A stretch of 64,000 bases of DNA from Pseudoalteromonas sp. R3 (GCF_004014715.1 NZ_CP034835.1:2480001-2544000), one strand, 5' to 3'. Positions 15,805 to 23,748 are shown, numbered from the stretch's first letter. The notes: generated by a model not told the origin, from the letters alone. Made by a program: numbers and translations.

Positions 15805-16959
15805 ATGAACAAACATAACATACTTTTCATTGGCTTAGATACTCATAAAGAGTTTGTTGAAGTCGCTTATTGTGAAGAACAACGAGGTGCCCAACCCATT
15901 CATTTTGGCCGAATTTCTTCCGCCAAAATGTCGATTACTAAATTGCTTCGTCACTTTGAATCCAAATACCCCGATGCTACTTTGCACTTCGTTTATGAAG
16001 CTGGCCCTTGCGGCTACTGGATTTATCGCTTAATTACCAGCCTTGGTCATTGCTGTTACGTCGTTGCCCCATCCCTTATCCCTAAAAAGCCAGGCGAACG
16101 AGTGAAAACGGATAAGCGCGATGCGCTAAAACTGACTAAGCTGCTTAAAACAGAAGACCTTACACCAATTTATGTGCCTGAGCCTGAAGATGAAGCCGTC
16201 CGTGACTTATCGAGAGCCCGTGAAATTGCCATGCTCGATTTAAAAGATGCTAAATATCAGCTAAAAGCACTTCTGCTGCGCAACAACATTAATTATGAAG
16301 GAACCGCCAATTGGTCACTCAAACATTTACGTTGGCTCACAGAATTAGTTCTGCCTCATCCTGCCCAGCAAATTGTATTACAGGAATTTATTCAAACCAT
16401 TAACGAACGCATAGCTCGCCTTGAACGTTTGGATAATGAACTTACGCACCATATTCATCAATGGCGCTATTATCCCGTCGTAAAAGCCATACAGGCTATG
16501 CGAGGCGTACGCTTGCTTGTCGCCGCAGGTGTGATTGCTGAACTCGGTGATTTATCTCGCTTCGACCACCCTCGCAAACTCATGAGTTACCTTGGACTAG
16601 TACCTAGCGAGCATTCCAGCGGAGGGAAACGAAACATTGGTGCAATTACTAAATGTGGGAATGGTCGCGCTAGGCGGTTATTAGTTGAAGGCGCACATAG
16701 TTATCGCTACAACGCTAACATCTCAACCGAACTGCAAAAACGACAAGAAGGCTTGCCAAAAGCCATTATTGATATTGCTTGGAAGGCACAACTGCGGCTA
16801 TGTAAACGCTATAGAAAATTGCTCGCTAAAGGCAAACATTACAATCTTGTCGTCACTGCTATCGCCAGAGAGATGATAGCCTATATTTGGGCTATCGCTA
16901 AAGAAGTGATACTCAGCCCCGTCAATCCCGGGCTAAGGCTAGCAAGAGTACCCGCATAA
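15805..16959 (+). CDS. IS110-family (IS1111 group) transposase
   Basis: The intact 384-residue protein has the two IS110-family domains. The N-terminal RuvC-like DEDD domain includes GLDTHKEFVEVAY (first Asp at 12) and TDKRDALKLTKLL near 104-116. The C-terminal Transposase_20 domain has the signature YLGLVPSEHSSGGKRNIGAI near 271-290, with the catalytic serine in the PSEHSSG region, then GNGRARRLLVEGAH. These enzymes move the element through a circular intermediate, guided by a structured RNA from the element's own non-coding end. It is the only insertion sequence in the window whose transposase is undamaged. Confidence 0.93.
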   Translation: MNKHNILFIGLDTHKEFVEVAYCEEQRGAQPIHFGRISSAKMSITKLLRHFESKYPDATLHFVYEAGPCGYWIYRLITSLGHCCYVVAPSLIPKKPGERVKTDKRDALKLTKLLKTEDLTPIYVPEPEDEAVRDLSRAREIAMLDLKDAKYQLKALLLRNNINYEGTANWSLKHLRWLTELVLPHPAQQIVLQEFIQTINERIARLERLDNELTHHIHQWRYYPVVKAIQAMRGVRLLVAAGVIAELGDLSRFDHPRKLMSYLGLVPSEHSSGGKRNIGAITKCGNGRARRLLVEGAHSYRYNANISTELQKRQEGLPKAIIDIAWKAQLRLCKRYRKLLAKGKHYNLVVTAIAREMIAYIWAIAKEVILSPVNPGLRLARVPA

Positions 16960-17249
16960 ATGTTCGAATTAGAGTTAATGCATTGGATCAAGCATCGGGT
17001 GTGGCACAACCACCGACGGCGTTAGGATGGCAACTAGTGAAAACTGATTGACCCACGAACATAGACTGAAGACAGGTGTCACGTCGAATCAAGTAAAGTC
17101 TGCTCTGCTTATGAAAATAAGTAACCAACGAATACCAGCAAGATAACCGACGAAACTACTTGCTTCATCTATGCATTAACTCGCTTTAATTCGAGTTCCA
17201 AATTATGGCTTAAAAGGGTTAAGCAGGGATCTGTGCGTTTAACTTGACA
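16960..17249 (+). ncRNA. Putative bridge/seek RNA region of the IS1111-group element
   Basis: IS110-family elements express a structured RNA that pairs with both element ends and target. In the IS1111 group it lies downstream of the transposase. The 290-base non-coding 3' segment fits in position and size and has no open frame. I did not fold it or identify guide loops, so the exact RNA limits are unknown. Confidence 0.45.
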
Positions 17250-17261
17250 GTGGGAGTCATA

Positions 17262-17314
17262 CCAACGCCTAAATCAGGTGCGCCGTAGGCGTCACCTGGA
17301 TTTACTTGTTAAAT
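17262..17314 (-). other. attC site at the right flank of the IS1111-group element
   Basis: AAATCAGGTG pairs with CACCTGGATTT around CGCCGTAGGCGT. On the minus strand it opens ATTTAACAAGT and closes AGGCGTTGG directly at the IS end. It overlaps the end of the HEPN-like gene. Confidence 0.85.
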
Positions 17315-18112
17315 TCGTTCCTTTACTGCAAACCGGTGTTTAAAGAGAAATTCTTTTTCTGCTTGTGAAATGCTTGTGAAGCAATTTTCGATAAACTTAT
17401 AAAATTTACGTTCTTGCTTTTCTTTTCCATTTACGCCAAGAATGTTTTTATAGATGACGCCAAGCTCTTTTTCATTAATAATAGCCGCAAACGATTCTAT
17501 GTCTGAGATGCTTGGAATCAACTTTTCATCTACATGGCGAATAAACCTTATAGTGATAGCTATAAGTGTAGAGAAATCTTTAAGTGTAATACGGCCAGCG
17601 TCGAAGTTATCTAATGTTTCTCTAATTGAGATGGCTGCGTGATTTTCCCTAATTGTAGCTTCGTGCTTGATTAAGATTGAGCGATAGTGGCTAGATAAGT
17701 CGGTACTACTATCGTGTACTATCTTGTTTCTCCAGCGTACAAGAAGGACAACCATAGGTTCCCAATAAGGCAAAGCTCCATTAATTTGCTTAGATAGTTT
17801 GGTGACTTTTTCAGCTGCACCATCAGCATTACTTACCGATTGAATGGATGCACTTTGGCTAGCGCAATTACCAAGAAAGGAGATATAGTTTAAAAGAGCC
17901 TCTTCAACAAAAACAAGTGATGATTTTATTGCATGTGCCCTTGCGCTCAAGGCTGTGGCTTTAGGATCTCTTGGATCCCATGAAATAGTGAGGTCGTCCG
18001 ATTTTTTTATTGCCCCACTTGCAACACCGTCTAATCCAACACAAATTGTATTAAGAAGAAATACTGAATTGCCTACGGATTTTAAGAATTGTTTTAATCC
18101 TTCGCTTTCCAC
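17309..18112 (-). CDS. HEPN-motif protein downstream of a tRNA-like gene
   Basis: The 267-residue protein begins at a GTG at 18112, with TGAGG seven bases upstream. It is mostly helical. Residues 124-135 read LVRWRNKIVHDS, giving an RX4H motif (R128, H133), the active-site pattern of HEPN ribonucleases. The similar RNxxxH pattern also occurs in non-catalytic HEPN relatives. The rest (for example TLKDFSTLIAITIRFIRHVDEKL) shows no other known domain. It lies 18 bases after the CCA end of a tRNA-like gene on the same strand, and both sit between attC sites behind one promoter. HEPN enzymes often cut tRNA, so the pairing suggests an RNA-targeting unit. That link is inference. Confidence 0.6.
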   Translation of the reverse strand: MESEGLKQFLKSVGNSVFLLNTICVGLDGVASGAIKKSDDLTISWDPRDPKATALSARAHAIKSSLVFVEEALLNYISFLGNCASQSASIQSVSNADGAAEKVTKLSKQINGALPYWEPMVVLLVRWRNKIVHDSSTDLSSHYRSILIKHEATIRENHAAISIRETLDNFDAGRITLKDFSTLIAITIRFIRHVDEKLIPSISDIESFAAIINEKELGVIYKNILGVNGKEKQERKFYKFIENCFTSISQAEKEFLFKHRFAVKERI

Positions 18113-18130
18113 AAATAAACCTCAAAAATG

Positions 18131-18220
18131 TGGTGGTGCTGTTGGGACTCGAACCCAAGCTCTCCTGCGATAAAATCAAAGATAATAAGCAGGCGTCTTA
18201 ACCAACTCGACTACAGCACC
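18131..18220 (-). tRNA. tRNA-like gene with a 20-nt anticodon loop
   Basis: Read on the minus strand this 90-nt RNA has a 7-bp acceptor stem (GGTGCTG / CAGCACC), T8, a D arm (GTC...GAC with GG in the loop), a 5-bp anticodon stem (CCTGC / GCAGG), a 5-nt variable loop, and a T arm (TTGGG-TTCGAGT-CCCAA). A discriminator A and an encoded CCA end it. Everything is canonical except the anticodon loop, which has 20 nt instead of 7. A CTTTGAT within it looks like a tRNA-Gln(UUG) loop, but the bases around it pair poorly. It may be a pseudo-tRNA, a decoy, or a tRNA with an insertion. It sits inside a cassette, directly upstream of a HEPN-motif gene. Confidence 0.75.
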
Positions 18221-18229
18221 GATGAGAAA

Positions 18230-18256
18230 ATTATATTTTACTGACTCTGATGTCAA
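18230..18256 (-). promoter_or_regulatory. Strong sigma-70-type promoter of the tRNA-like/HEPN cassette
   Basis: On the minus strand a perfect TTGACA (18251-18256) is followed after 15 bases by a perfect TATAAT (18230-18235). A shifted TAATTT gives a 17-base spacer. The expected start of transcription falls close to the first base of the tRNA-like gene at 18220. Few cassettes carry their own promoter. Confidence 0.65.
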
Positions 18257-18272
18257 CTGTAACGTAAAGAAT

Positions 18273-18323
18273 TTAACGCTTTAGTATTCATGCGTACGCA
18301 GTACGCATAATCGTTTGTTGAAC
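18273..18323 (-). other. attC recombination site
   Basis: On the minus strand it opens TTCAACAAACG and closes AGCGTTAAAT with a perfect GTTRRRY box. ATTATGCGTAC pairs with GTACGCATGAAT with one extra base. Confidence 0.75.
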
Positions 18324-18325
18324 TG

Positions 18326-18732
18326 GGCCGCTACCTGCACGCCGTATCCGGCTGGTGTGGTTTATGCTATGGGGATTTGTTTTTGATGAGTAACTTCTGT
18401 TCTGAACCGTTTGTGACTTAAACCGTTACAACGTGACTCATTCCCTGCCTGAACAACGTTATTTATGCGTATTATTAGACCTACTTTTTCCTATTTGGCA
18501 AGGTGTTGTGATTTCGACACAGCATGCCTTACTCCCCCTTGCATGTTGCATTGGCAGAGTCGCTTTACCGCTATATTCATTTATCAGGCAACCACGTCGG
18601 GTCGCTATCTCGTTCGCTCTGCTTCTTCCTCTCGCCAGTTATCTTCGCGCCCTTTGCACCTGCTATGTTCTAATTTGAAGTGCACCACTTTTACGTGGGT
18701 GTCCCCTGTTTTTTTCTCCTACCATCAGTTTT
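18326..18732. other. Unassigned segment between attC and IS110-family remnant
   Basis: No gene is supported here. The open frames present are short, overlap each other and have no binding sites. The segment may be part of the same decayed insertion as the transposase fragment at its right, but no transposase motif is visible in it. Confidence 0.4.
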
Positions 18733-19048
18733 TTGTCTAAACTCGGTTACATGACCAACAGACAAGCCTCTGCACTAGTTGGTGTCGCGCCTGTTAATTG
18801 CGAAAGCGGCCACTTTAAAGGGATGCGAAAAATACAAGGTGGCCGCCACCAGGTTAGGACTGTTTTATATATGGCTATGATGTCAGCCATCCAATCCAAC
18901 CCTGTTTTCAAGGCGCAATATCAAAAGCTGGTCACATCAGGAAAACCGAAAAAGTGGCCTTAATTGCCTGTGTTCGAAAGATGGTCGTTACCTTGAACTC
19001 GATGCTCAGAGACGGAACAATGTGGGAAGCGCCAATTGCTGAAATTTA
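18733..19048 (+). pseudogene. IS110-family transposase fragment (C-terminal domain)
   Basis: LGYMTNRQASALVGVAPVNCESGHFKGMRKIQGGR is the Transposase_20 signature region, with VAPVNCESG at the catalytic serine. The frame stops at 18963 after KPKKWP. One base fewer in the A run at about 18950 would continue it as VALIACVRKMVVTLNSML to 19048. The N-terminal half is absent. It is a different lineage from the intact element at 15708, so it is a truncated, frameshifted relic. Confidence 0.8.
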
Positions 19049-19049
19049 G

Positions 19050-19334
19050 TTATTGAAGCCATAGTCTCTTGTTCGTTGGCTGTTCTGATGATAGCTCAAC
19101 CAGGTTCATATCTGGCACACCATTTTTCACATCTTTCATCGCTAGCCCCATAACTAAAAAATAGACAATAGAGCCGGAAAACAATAAAACAACAGCAGTA
19201 CCGACTTTTCCACCATGCTTTTCAAAAAAAGTTTGTAGCAGGCTGTAAAGCGTCGGCAAAAAGCGCTTTATAACCCAAATAACAAATTCACCGACATAAC
19301 CTAGTATCATAATACCTGCAAAAATAACAAACAC
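19050..19334 (-). CDS. Hypothetical small membrane protein
   Basis: A 94-residue protein with an N-terminal hydrophobic segment (MFVIFAGIMILGYVGEFVIWV) and a second one around TAVVLLFSGSIVYFLVMGLAM, with a basic loop between. No ribosome binding site is strong and the stop codon lies at the edge of the IS110 relic, so the C-terminus may have been replaced by the insertion. The family is unknown. It is probably co-transcribed with the gene at 19412 as part of the same cassette. Confidence 0.45.
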   Translation of the reverse strand: MFVIFAGIMILGYVGEFVIWVIKRFLPTLYSLLQTFFEKHGGKVGTAVVLLFSGSIVYFLVMGLAMKDVKNGVPDMNLVELSSEQPTNKRLWLQ

Positions 19335-19411
19335 AAAAACAGCTAAACTTACAATAGCTGTAAATATATTTTGTCCTTCGACACCATCTAAGGCTAAGAT
19401 CTTAGATACAC

Positions 19412-19915
19412 TTAGTATATCCCTGAAAACACTGGCTCTTGCTTGTCTTTAGCTGCATATACAACCATCAACTTGAAGCCGTCGTTTTCTTCCAGTAAGT
19501 TGAAGTTCAAATGAATCTGACTATCAGAAACTTCAAAAACTGGGTTTACTACCGACAACCTTGATGCAGCATTTAAAGAAACGTCTACGATAAATACGTG
19601 CTCTGGATATTCAAATGTTAACGGCGTAAGTATATCGCTTGACACTATAGGATCTTTTCCACGGTTCCAAAAAGCCAGCTCTTGAAGATACACTGACTCA
19701 CCCAGAGTCTTACCAGACTCATTATCTACTAGTGAAAACCTTTGATTCTTCCCAAACACGTCTGGCTTAAAAACTTGAACGCTGTCTTCTACCCAATATG
19801 TGGGCTCTTTTGATTTTATTGACTGAACATAGAAATAATAGGAGGATACTATACCCAGTATTCCTACCAATAGACTTATATAATTGAAGAAATTCTTCTT
19901 TAAATTCAATAGCAT
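19412..19915 (-). CDS. Hypothetical membrane-anchored cassette protein
   Basis: A 167-residue protein with one N-terminal membrane segment (NYISLLVGILGIVSSYYFYVQ, 11-31) and a beta-rich extracytoplasmic domain of about 130 residues (for example VQVFKPDVFGKNQRFSLVDNESG). No family is recognised. The start is about 15 bases from the attC at 19930-20033, the expected position of a cassette gene. It may act with the small membrane protein gene downstream. Confidence 0.65.
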   Translation of the reverse strand: MLLNLKKNFFNYISLLVGILGIVSSYYFYVQSIKSKEPTYWVEDSVQVFKPDVFGKNQRFSLVDNESGKTLGESVYLQELAFWNRGKDPIVSSDILTPLTFEYPEHVFIVDVSLNAASRLSVVNPVFEVSDSQIHLNFNLLEENDGFKLMVVYAAKDKQEPVFSGIY

Positions 19916-19929
19916 TTACCAACTCCCAG

Positions 19930-20033
19930 CCAACTAAAGCCCTCATTAATGGGCAAAATTTGGTTAGCTAAAATTAGCGACGAAGGAGCAAACAGCCAAC
20001 TGAATTTTGTCCCGATTTAATAGCTTGTCATAC
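19930..20033 (-). other. attC recombination site
   Basis: CAAAATTTGGTTAGCT pairs with AGCCAACTGAATTTTG with extra bases on one side. The minus-strand ends are TATGACAAGC and CTTTAGTTGGC. Confidence 0.7.
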
Positions 20034-20038
20034 ACAAA

Positions 20039-20491
20039 CTACACTCCGTTGTTAACTTCTCTCGGAGGTGGCGGTGGAGGTACAACCATTTTTGGTTGTT
20101 TTGCATTCAACAACTCTTTTAAATTCAATTGTACCTGCTCTCCACACAAAACCATTCCTTTTTTATCTTTTGTCGTGGAGTAACTAAGGGTTAAACTGAG
20201 AGCGTCTAGTTTTTCAGGCTTAACTTGAAAAATAACTGAGTAGTATCCTTTGTACCCAAAAGCTTCTGAGAAATCTAAACTTGCAGCTACAGAGTCTTTA
20301 ATTCCTAAATAGAACGACGTTAAATAGTACCCTTTAGACATTTCAGGAACAAACACCTCATAACCTATTAGGTTTTCGAAATTATAATCTTGCTCCATTT
20401 TAGCGAATGGTTCTATTTTAGCTGTTTCATCTTTTCCACAAGCTAATAATGAATTAGCCCATAAAAAGCACAGAACAAGAATAATTCTCAT
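20039..20491 (-). CDS. Hypothetical lipoprotein
   Basis: The 150-residue protein begins MRIILVLCFLWANSLLACGK, a lipoprotein signal with lipobox LLAC (C18). The mature part has a beta-rich domain and ends in a run of prolines (PPPPPPREVNNGV). It should be attached to the periplasmic face of a membrane. No family is recognised. It starts 13 bases from a GCGTTATAC box (about 20505-20513), the end of the long repeat at 20515-20699, as expected for a cassette gene. AAAGGAAAG is the ribosome binding site. Confidence 0.65.
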   Translation of the reverse strand: MRIILVLCFLWANSLLACGKDETAKIEPFAKMEQDYNFENLIGYEVFVPEMSKGYYLTSFYLGIKDSVAASLDFSEAFGYKGYYSVIFQVKPEKLDALSLTLSYSTTKDKKGMVLCGEQVQLNLKELLNAKQPKMVVPPPPPPREVNNGV

Positions 20492-20514
20492 AACTTTCCT
20501 TTGTGTATAACGCT

Positions 20515-20699
20515 TATTAGCGTGAATACCGGTTAGATCCAGTTCATGAAACCGTACAGATCCACAGCTAAATTATTTTATTCATAATAAGAACAATAAC
20601 CTACCACCATTGCTCTCATTGCTCAAGCCAAATTGGCTTTGTTGAAACCGAGCCTTGTTCATAGCGAGACTTGGGGTCTCGTTATGTAAAACTACTAAC
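20515..20699. repeat. 185-bp repeat, copy 1 (attC-like)
   Basis: About 93 percent identical to 23807-23991, with the same length. On the minus strand it contains ACATAACGAGACC at one end, while the other end runs into AAGCGTTATAC, which matches the attC end box and precedes a cassette gene. Inside are ATAGCGAGAC / GGTCTCGTTAT and AAGCCAA / TTGGCTT palindromes. It is either an unusually long attC or a repeat placed at attC. Confidence 0.7.
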
Positions 20700-20812
20700 A
20701 CTATGAATATAAAGAACTTAAATTGAGTTTCACGGCGTTGTTTCCTAAATCATTGAACTAATTTAGTCTCGTGTGATCAGATCTCAAAAGCAAACACTGA
20801 GACTGAACTTCG

Positions 20813-21723
20813 AAAGCTAAGCGTATCACCAACTGGCGCGATTACAACAAAGCCCTCACCGCCAGAGGCAACATCCAACTTTGGTTTTCCGAGGATGCGA
20901 TTGAACAGTGGAACAACACGCAACATCACGGCGGTAAAGGGCGAGCGAATCATTTCTCCGAGTTGGCGATTGAGACCTGTCTAACTTTGCGGGCTGTATT
21001 TCGCTTGTCTCTTCGAGCTGCGCAGGGCTTTGTTTCTTCTCTGATATCAATGATGAAGCTTGATTTGGATACACCAACTTACAGCTGTTTGTGCAAGCGT
21101 AGTGCAGAGCTGGCAGTTCGTTACAGGCCAAATTCTAGTGCATCCGCAGGCATTGATATCGTGGTTGATAGCACTAGTTTGAAGGTATATGGAAATGGTG
21201 AATGGCATGCAAGAAAACATGGTGCGAATAAACGCCGGACCTGGCGAAAGTTACATCTGGCCATTGATGCAAATACGCACCAAATCGTGGGTGCGGAGCT
21301 ATCTACAATCTCCGTAGCTGATTCAGAAGTTCTGGGCGACTTACTCAGACCATTGCGCAGGAAGGTCAGCTCGGTAAAAGCGGATGGCGCATATGATACT
21401 AGAGGCTGTTATGCCGAAGTGGCAGCCAAAAAGGCCGACGCAGTGATCCCACCGAGGTGTAATGCGCAGTTGTGGGAAGATGGACATGCTCGCAACAGCG
21501 CGGTTATTTTAACAAAGCATATAGGTAGCAGTGAGTGGAAAAGTGTGTGAACTACCATCAACGTTCACTGGCGGAAACAGCAATGTACCGATATAAACAG
21601 CTGATGGGTGACAAGCTGGTCAGTCGTGGATTCAATCAGCAGCACACTGAAGCGATGATCAAAGTGAAAGTGCTCAATAGAATGGCTGGGCTAGGTATGC
21701 CTGAATATCAGGGAAACAGCTGA
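20813..21723 (+). pseudogene. IS5-family (IS903-like) transposase, frameshifted
   Basis: The frame from 20818 reads KRITNWRDYNKALTARGNIQLWF through DSTSLKVYGNGEWHARKHG and VKADGAYDTRG to SSEWKSV. It then shifts to NYHQRSLAETAMYRYKQLMGDKL (21546 on). These are the DDE motifs of IS5-family transposases: DST, DGAYD, and E in the RSLAETAMYRYK block. No start codon is left at the 5' end and a base is lost or gained near 21540. It is inactive. Confidence 0.88.
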
Positions 21724-21767
21724 AATCGCATTGTTGCCTAAGCTATCTGGATTTGATCAACAAGGCC
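20813..21767 (+). mobile_element. Decayed IS5-family element
   Basis: The right end has, as complement, GGCCTTGTTGATCAAATCC (to 21767), like IS903-type ends. A possible left end, GGCTTTGTTGAAACC at 20635, lies inside the 185-bp repeat, but the second repeat copy carries it too without any transposase, so this boundary is uncertain. No target duplication was identified. Confidence 0.6.
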
Positions 21768-21915
21768 ATCTTGGGACCATTTCTAGTAGCGCCAGATTAA
21801 GGTTAACCGATGAGTGTCTAGTGGCCCTAAACGATAAGCTGTATCGACTGATTTAGGCAGCGACGAGATCGCAATTAGAGACCCTCAATATGTGTTTGTC
21901 GTAAACGATTTTAAC

Positions 21916-22036
21916 GGCTAACCGACATAGCGAAGTTGAATAGATTTAAGAATTGCCATTACAAATTAGCTGCTTAAAAGCAGCTAAAAAGAATCGTTAT
22001 GTTTATTTGACCAGAGAAGGTTCATATGTGTTAGGG
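21916..22036 (-). other. Long attC site with a perfect apical hairpin
   Basis: On the minus strand CTAACACATA at one end pairs with TATGTCGGTTAG at the other, and the apex is a perfect 10-bp stem TTAGCTGCTT / AAGCAGCTAA (21967-21988). The size (about 120 bp) resembles Vibrio-type repeats. It closes the cassette holding the four-gene operon at 22041-23748. Confidence 0.65.
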
Positions 22037-22040
22037 CGTA

Positions 22041-22289
22041 CTATATGCCAACACCTAACTTTCTAAGCAAGGCAAAAGCAGCTTTCGCATTGTTGGCAAC
22101 TTTTATAATCTTTTCATTGTCGTTCGTAGCTTGATTTACTTCTTTTATAAGTACGTGAAGCTCCTTTAACTCCTGGTCATTAAATGAACTTCTAAGTTGA
22201 GGTTTCGACATAGGGAGAGAATTATTTAGCTCGTCCGCCATTTGAGATATCTCTGCACTAAACTCATTTCTAATATCATTTAAGCTCAT
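22041..22289 (-). CDS. Small helical protein, fourth gene of a cassette operon
   Basis: An 82-residue soluble, fully helical, acidic protein (MSLNDIRNEFSAEISQMADELNN...). It lies 15 bases after the lipoprotein gene and just before a long attC. No family is recognised. Its small size and position suggest an accessory or regulatory partner of the membrane proteins encoded upstream. Confidence 0.6.
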   Translation of the reverse strand: MSLNDIRNEFSAEISQMADELNNSLPMSKPQLRSSFNDQELKELHVLIKEVNQATNDNEKIIKVANNAKAAFALLRKLGVGI

Positions 22290-22304
22290 AATTAACTCCT
22301 ATTT

Positions 22305-22838
22305 CTATAATCCAGCAGTTTGAAGGGAATCAGTAATGAAGGTAGAAATAGCAGGCGGAATAGGAACTAACTCGCCTACTTTTTTAATTGCAGTTTGCTG
22401 GAATTTAGCGACCCCATTAGCGCTAACCAATATATTCGTAATACTCTCGTTGGCATCTAAAATATTTTTCATATTCGACTTGATCGTATCTCTCATTAAA
22501 TTTGCCTCTGACCGAATTTTTTCACGAACCTCGTCTCGAACTAAACTAGACAGTCCAGCGACATCTTCCATCTGTTTAGGTGACAAAGATGCACCAGCGG
22601 CTATTCCTTTTTGTGATCTATAGGTCGAGTCCGCTTTCTCATAAATTTTTGACCATCGCTCATCCAACATATTGTACGCTGACTGCTCCCAAGCATTAAT
22701 CATTTCAAGACCATTCTCTCCCAAGGACTCTATCCCTTTGGAAACCTCTTTATTTACATCAATAGCAGCTTGAGGAATGCTGCTACATCCACTAATGAAA
22801 GCACATAAAGTTATAAGTATGAGAATTACATTTTTCAT
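22305..22838 (-). CDS. Helical lipoprotein, third gene of a cassette operon
   Basis: The 177-residue protein begins MKNVILILITLCAFISGCSS, a lipoprotein signal with lipobox ISGC (C18). The mature part is almost all helix with long heptad-like stretches (residues 75-150, for example LVRDEVREKIRSEANLMRD). It should be a periplasmic membrane-anchored coiled-coil protein. No family is recognised. GGAGCG precedes the start. It sits between a SLATT-like two-helix membrane protein gene and a small helical protein gene. Confidence 0.65.
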   Translation of the reverse strand: MKNVILILITLCAFISGCSSIPQAAIDVNKEVSKGIESLGENGLEMINAWEQSAYNMLDERWSKIYEKADSTYRSQKGIAAGASLSPKQMEDVAGLSSLVRDEVREKIRSEANLMRDTIKSNMKNILDANESITNILVSANGVAKFQQTAIKKVGELVPIPPAISTFITDSLQTAGL

Positions 22839-22882
22839 AGGCGCTCCTGCTATTTTGATTCATGCGATGAGGTTATTTGTGT

Positions 22883-23392
22883 TTAATTAGGCGACATTCC
22901 CGCCCGTTCCTGATCCAAAGATAATGCCTTAAGTGCATCAATATCTGATGCCTCTTTTTTACGCTGTATTAGCTCAATGCCTTCTGATAACGCCACATGT
23001 GCCTCTTTCATCAAAATGTCAATTTGATCATCTACATCTTCGCCTTTATTTTTTCTTGTATATAACGTACTTGCTTCACGATTAAACTCTCTTTTTACTT
23101 TGCTTTTTAGAGCTCTAAATGCATATCCGGCTTCGACGGTGGCAAGTAGTTTTTTATGGTTTGAAGAAACGGTATCGAAAAATATTGCAACTAAAACGGC
23201 GATGCCAAGCTGTTGGTGCCAGTCAGAAAATAGACCTGTTGCAACCACAAGACTCCCTCCTGCAGCGATAACTTTAAGGATATAGGCTACCAATCTTCGA
23301 ACATTCCCTGCTCTCTCTCCTTCTGTCCTCCCTCTATCTGCCTCTTTATAGAGCTCATCTAATTCTTTTTCTAACAGATTACTATGGCTCAT
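22883..23392 (-). CDS. SLATT-like two-transmembrane protein, second gene of a cassette operon
   Basis: The start is set at 23392 (MSHSNLLEKELDELY, 169 residues), nine bases after GGAGAG; a TTG three codons earlier is less likely. A basic helical N-terminus with GRTEGERAGNVRR is followed by two adjacent membrane helices (VAYILKVIAAGGSLVVATGLF and QLGIAVLVAIFFDTV). A long charged cytoplasmic helical tail follows. This layout resembles SLATT proteins, proposed membrane effectors in nucleotide-signal defence systems, but no clear sequence signature is claimed. No nucleotidyltransferase is present in the operon. Confidence 0.6.
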   Translation of the reverse strand: MSHSNLLEKELDELYKEADRGRTEGERAGNVRRLVAYILKVIAAGGSLVVATGLFSDWHQQLGIAVLVAIFFDTVSSNHKKLLATVEAGYAFRALKSKVKREFNREASTLYTRKNKGEDVDDQIDILMKEAHVALSEGIELIQRKKEASDIDALKALSLDQERAGMSPN

Positions 23393-23415
23393 AACTCGCA
23401 ACTCTCCATTTATTT

Positions 23416-23748
23416 TTATCCGCCCATAGTCATTTGACTATAGTTATTGTTCTGATCTGAAAGAACCAAAATTTTAATTGATTTCGAGTTGCCTAAAGAA
23501 TCTGTTACTTCTATGGATATATATCCTTCCTTCTTTAGCCAAAACTTTGGGTCAGTAGATATTCTATAAACTTCGCCAGATTGAATAATAGCGCTCCTGC
23601 ATGCAGAACAGGGTTTAAACCCTGGAGGAGGTGGACTATCTACAAAGCAGCTGTTAATTATTTCAAAAGGACCATCTCCGGTAATCACAATTTTTCTTGT
23701 TTCACCAGTTTGCATGGGAGTTTCATCGTATCCATCTATATTTATCAT
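23416..23748 (-). CDS. Hypothetical protein, first gene of a cassette operon
   Basis: A 110-residue beta-rich protein (MINIDGYDETPMQTGETRKIVITGDGPFEI...) with a CxxC motif (CSACRS, 47-52) and a proline patch before it. It has no signal peptide. GGAGGAAA is its ribosome binding site. It begins 48 bases after a TGTTAGGG attC-type box at the edge of the second 185-bp repeat, and is followed after 23 bases by the SLATT-like gene. No family is recognised. Confidence 0.6.
   Translation of the reverse strand: MINIDGYDETPMQTGETRKIVITGDGPFEIINSCFVDSPPPPGFKPCSACRSAIIQSGEVYRISTDPKFWLKKEGYISIEVTDSLGNSKSIKILVLSDQNNNYSQMTMGG

Larger units (their letters stand above)
15708..17260 (+). mobile_element. IS1111-group element of the IS110 family, inserted in an attC
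   Basis: The element is bounded by 11-bp inverted repeats ATGACTCCCAC (15708-15718) and GTGGGAGTCAT (17250-17260). It carries one transposase gene, 87 bases upstream and 290 bases downstream without coding. Inverted repeats and a long non-coding 3' end are marks of the IS1111 group. The right flank is CCAACGCCTAAATC, the core end of an attC, so this belongs to the known IS1111-attC type that targets cassette recombination sites. It appears intact and may be active. Confidence 0.88.

Noticed and set aside
18433..18740. Overlapping hydrophobic frames next to the IS110 relic
   Set aside because: No binding sites, overlapping frames in the same segment, and no similarity to known proteins.
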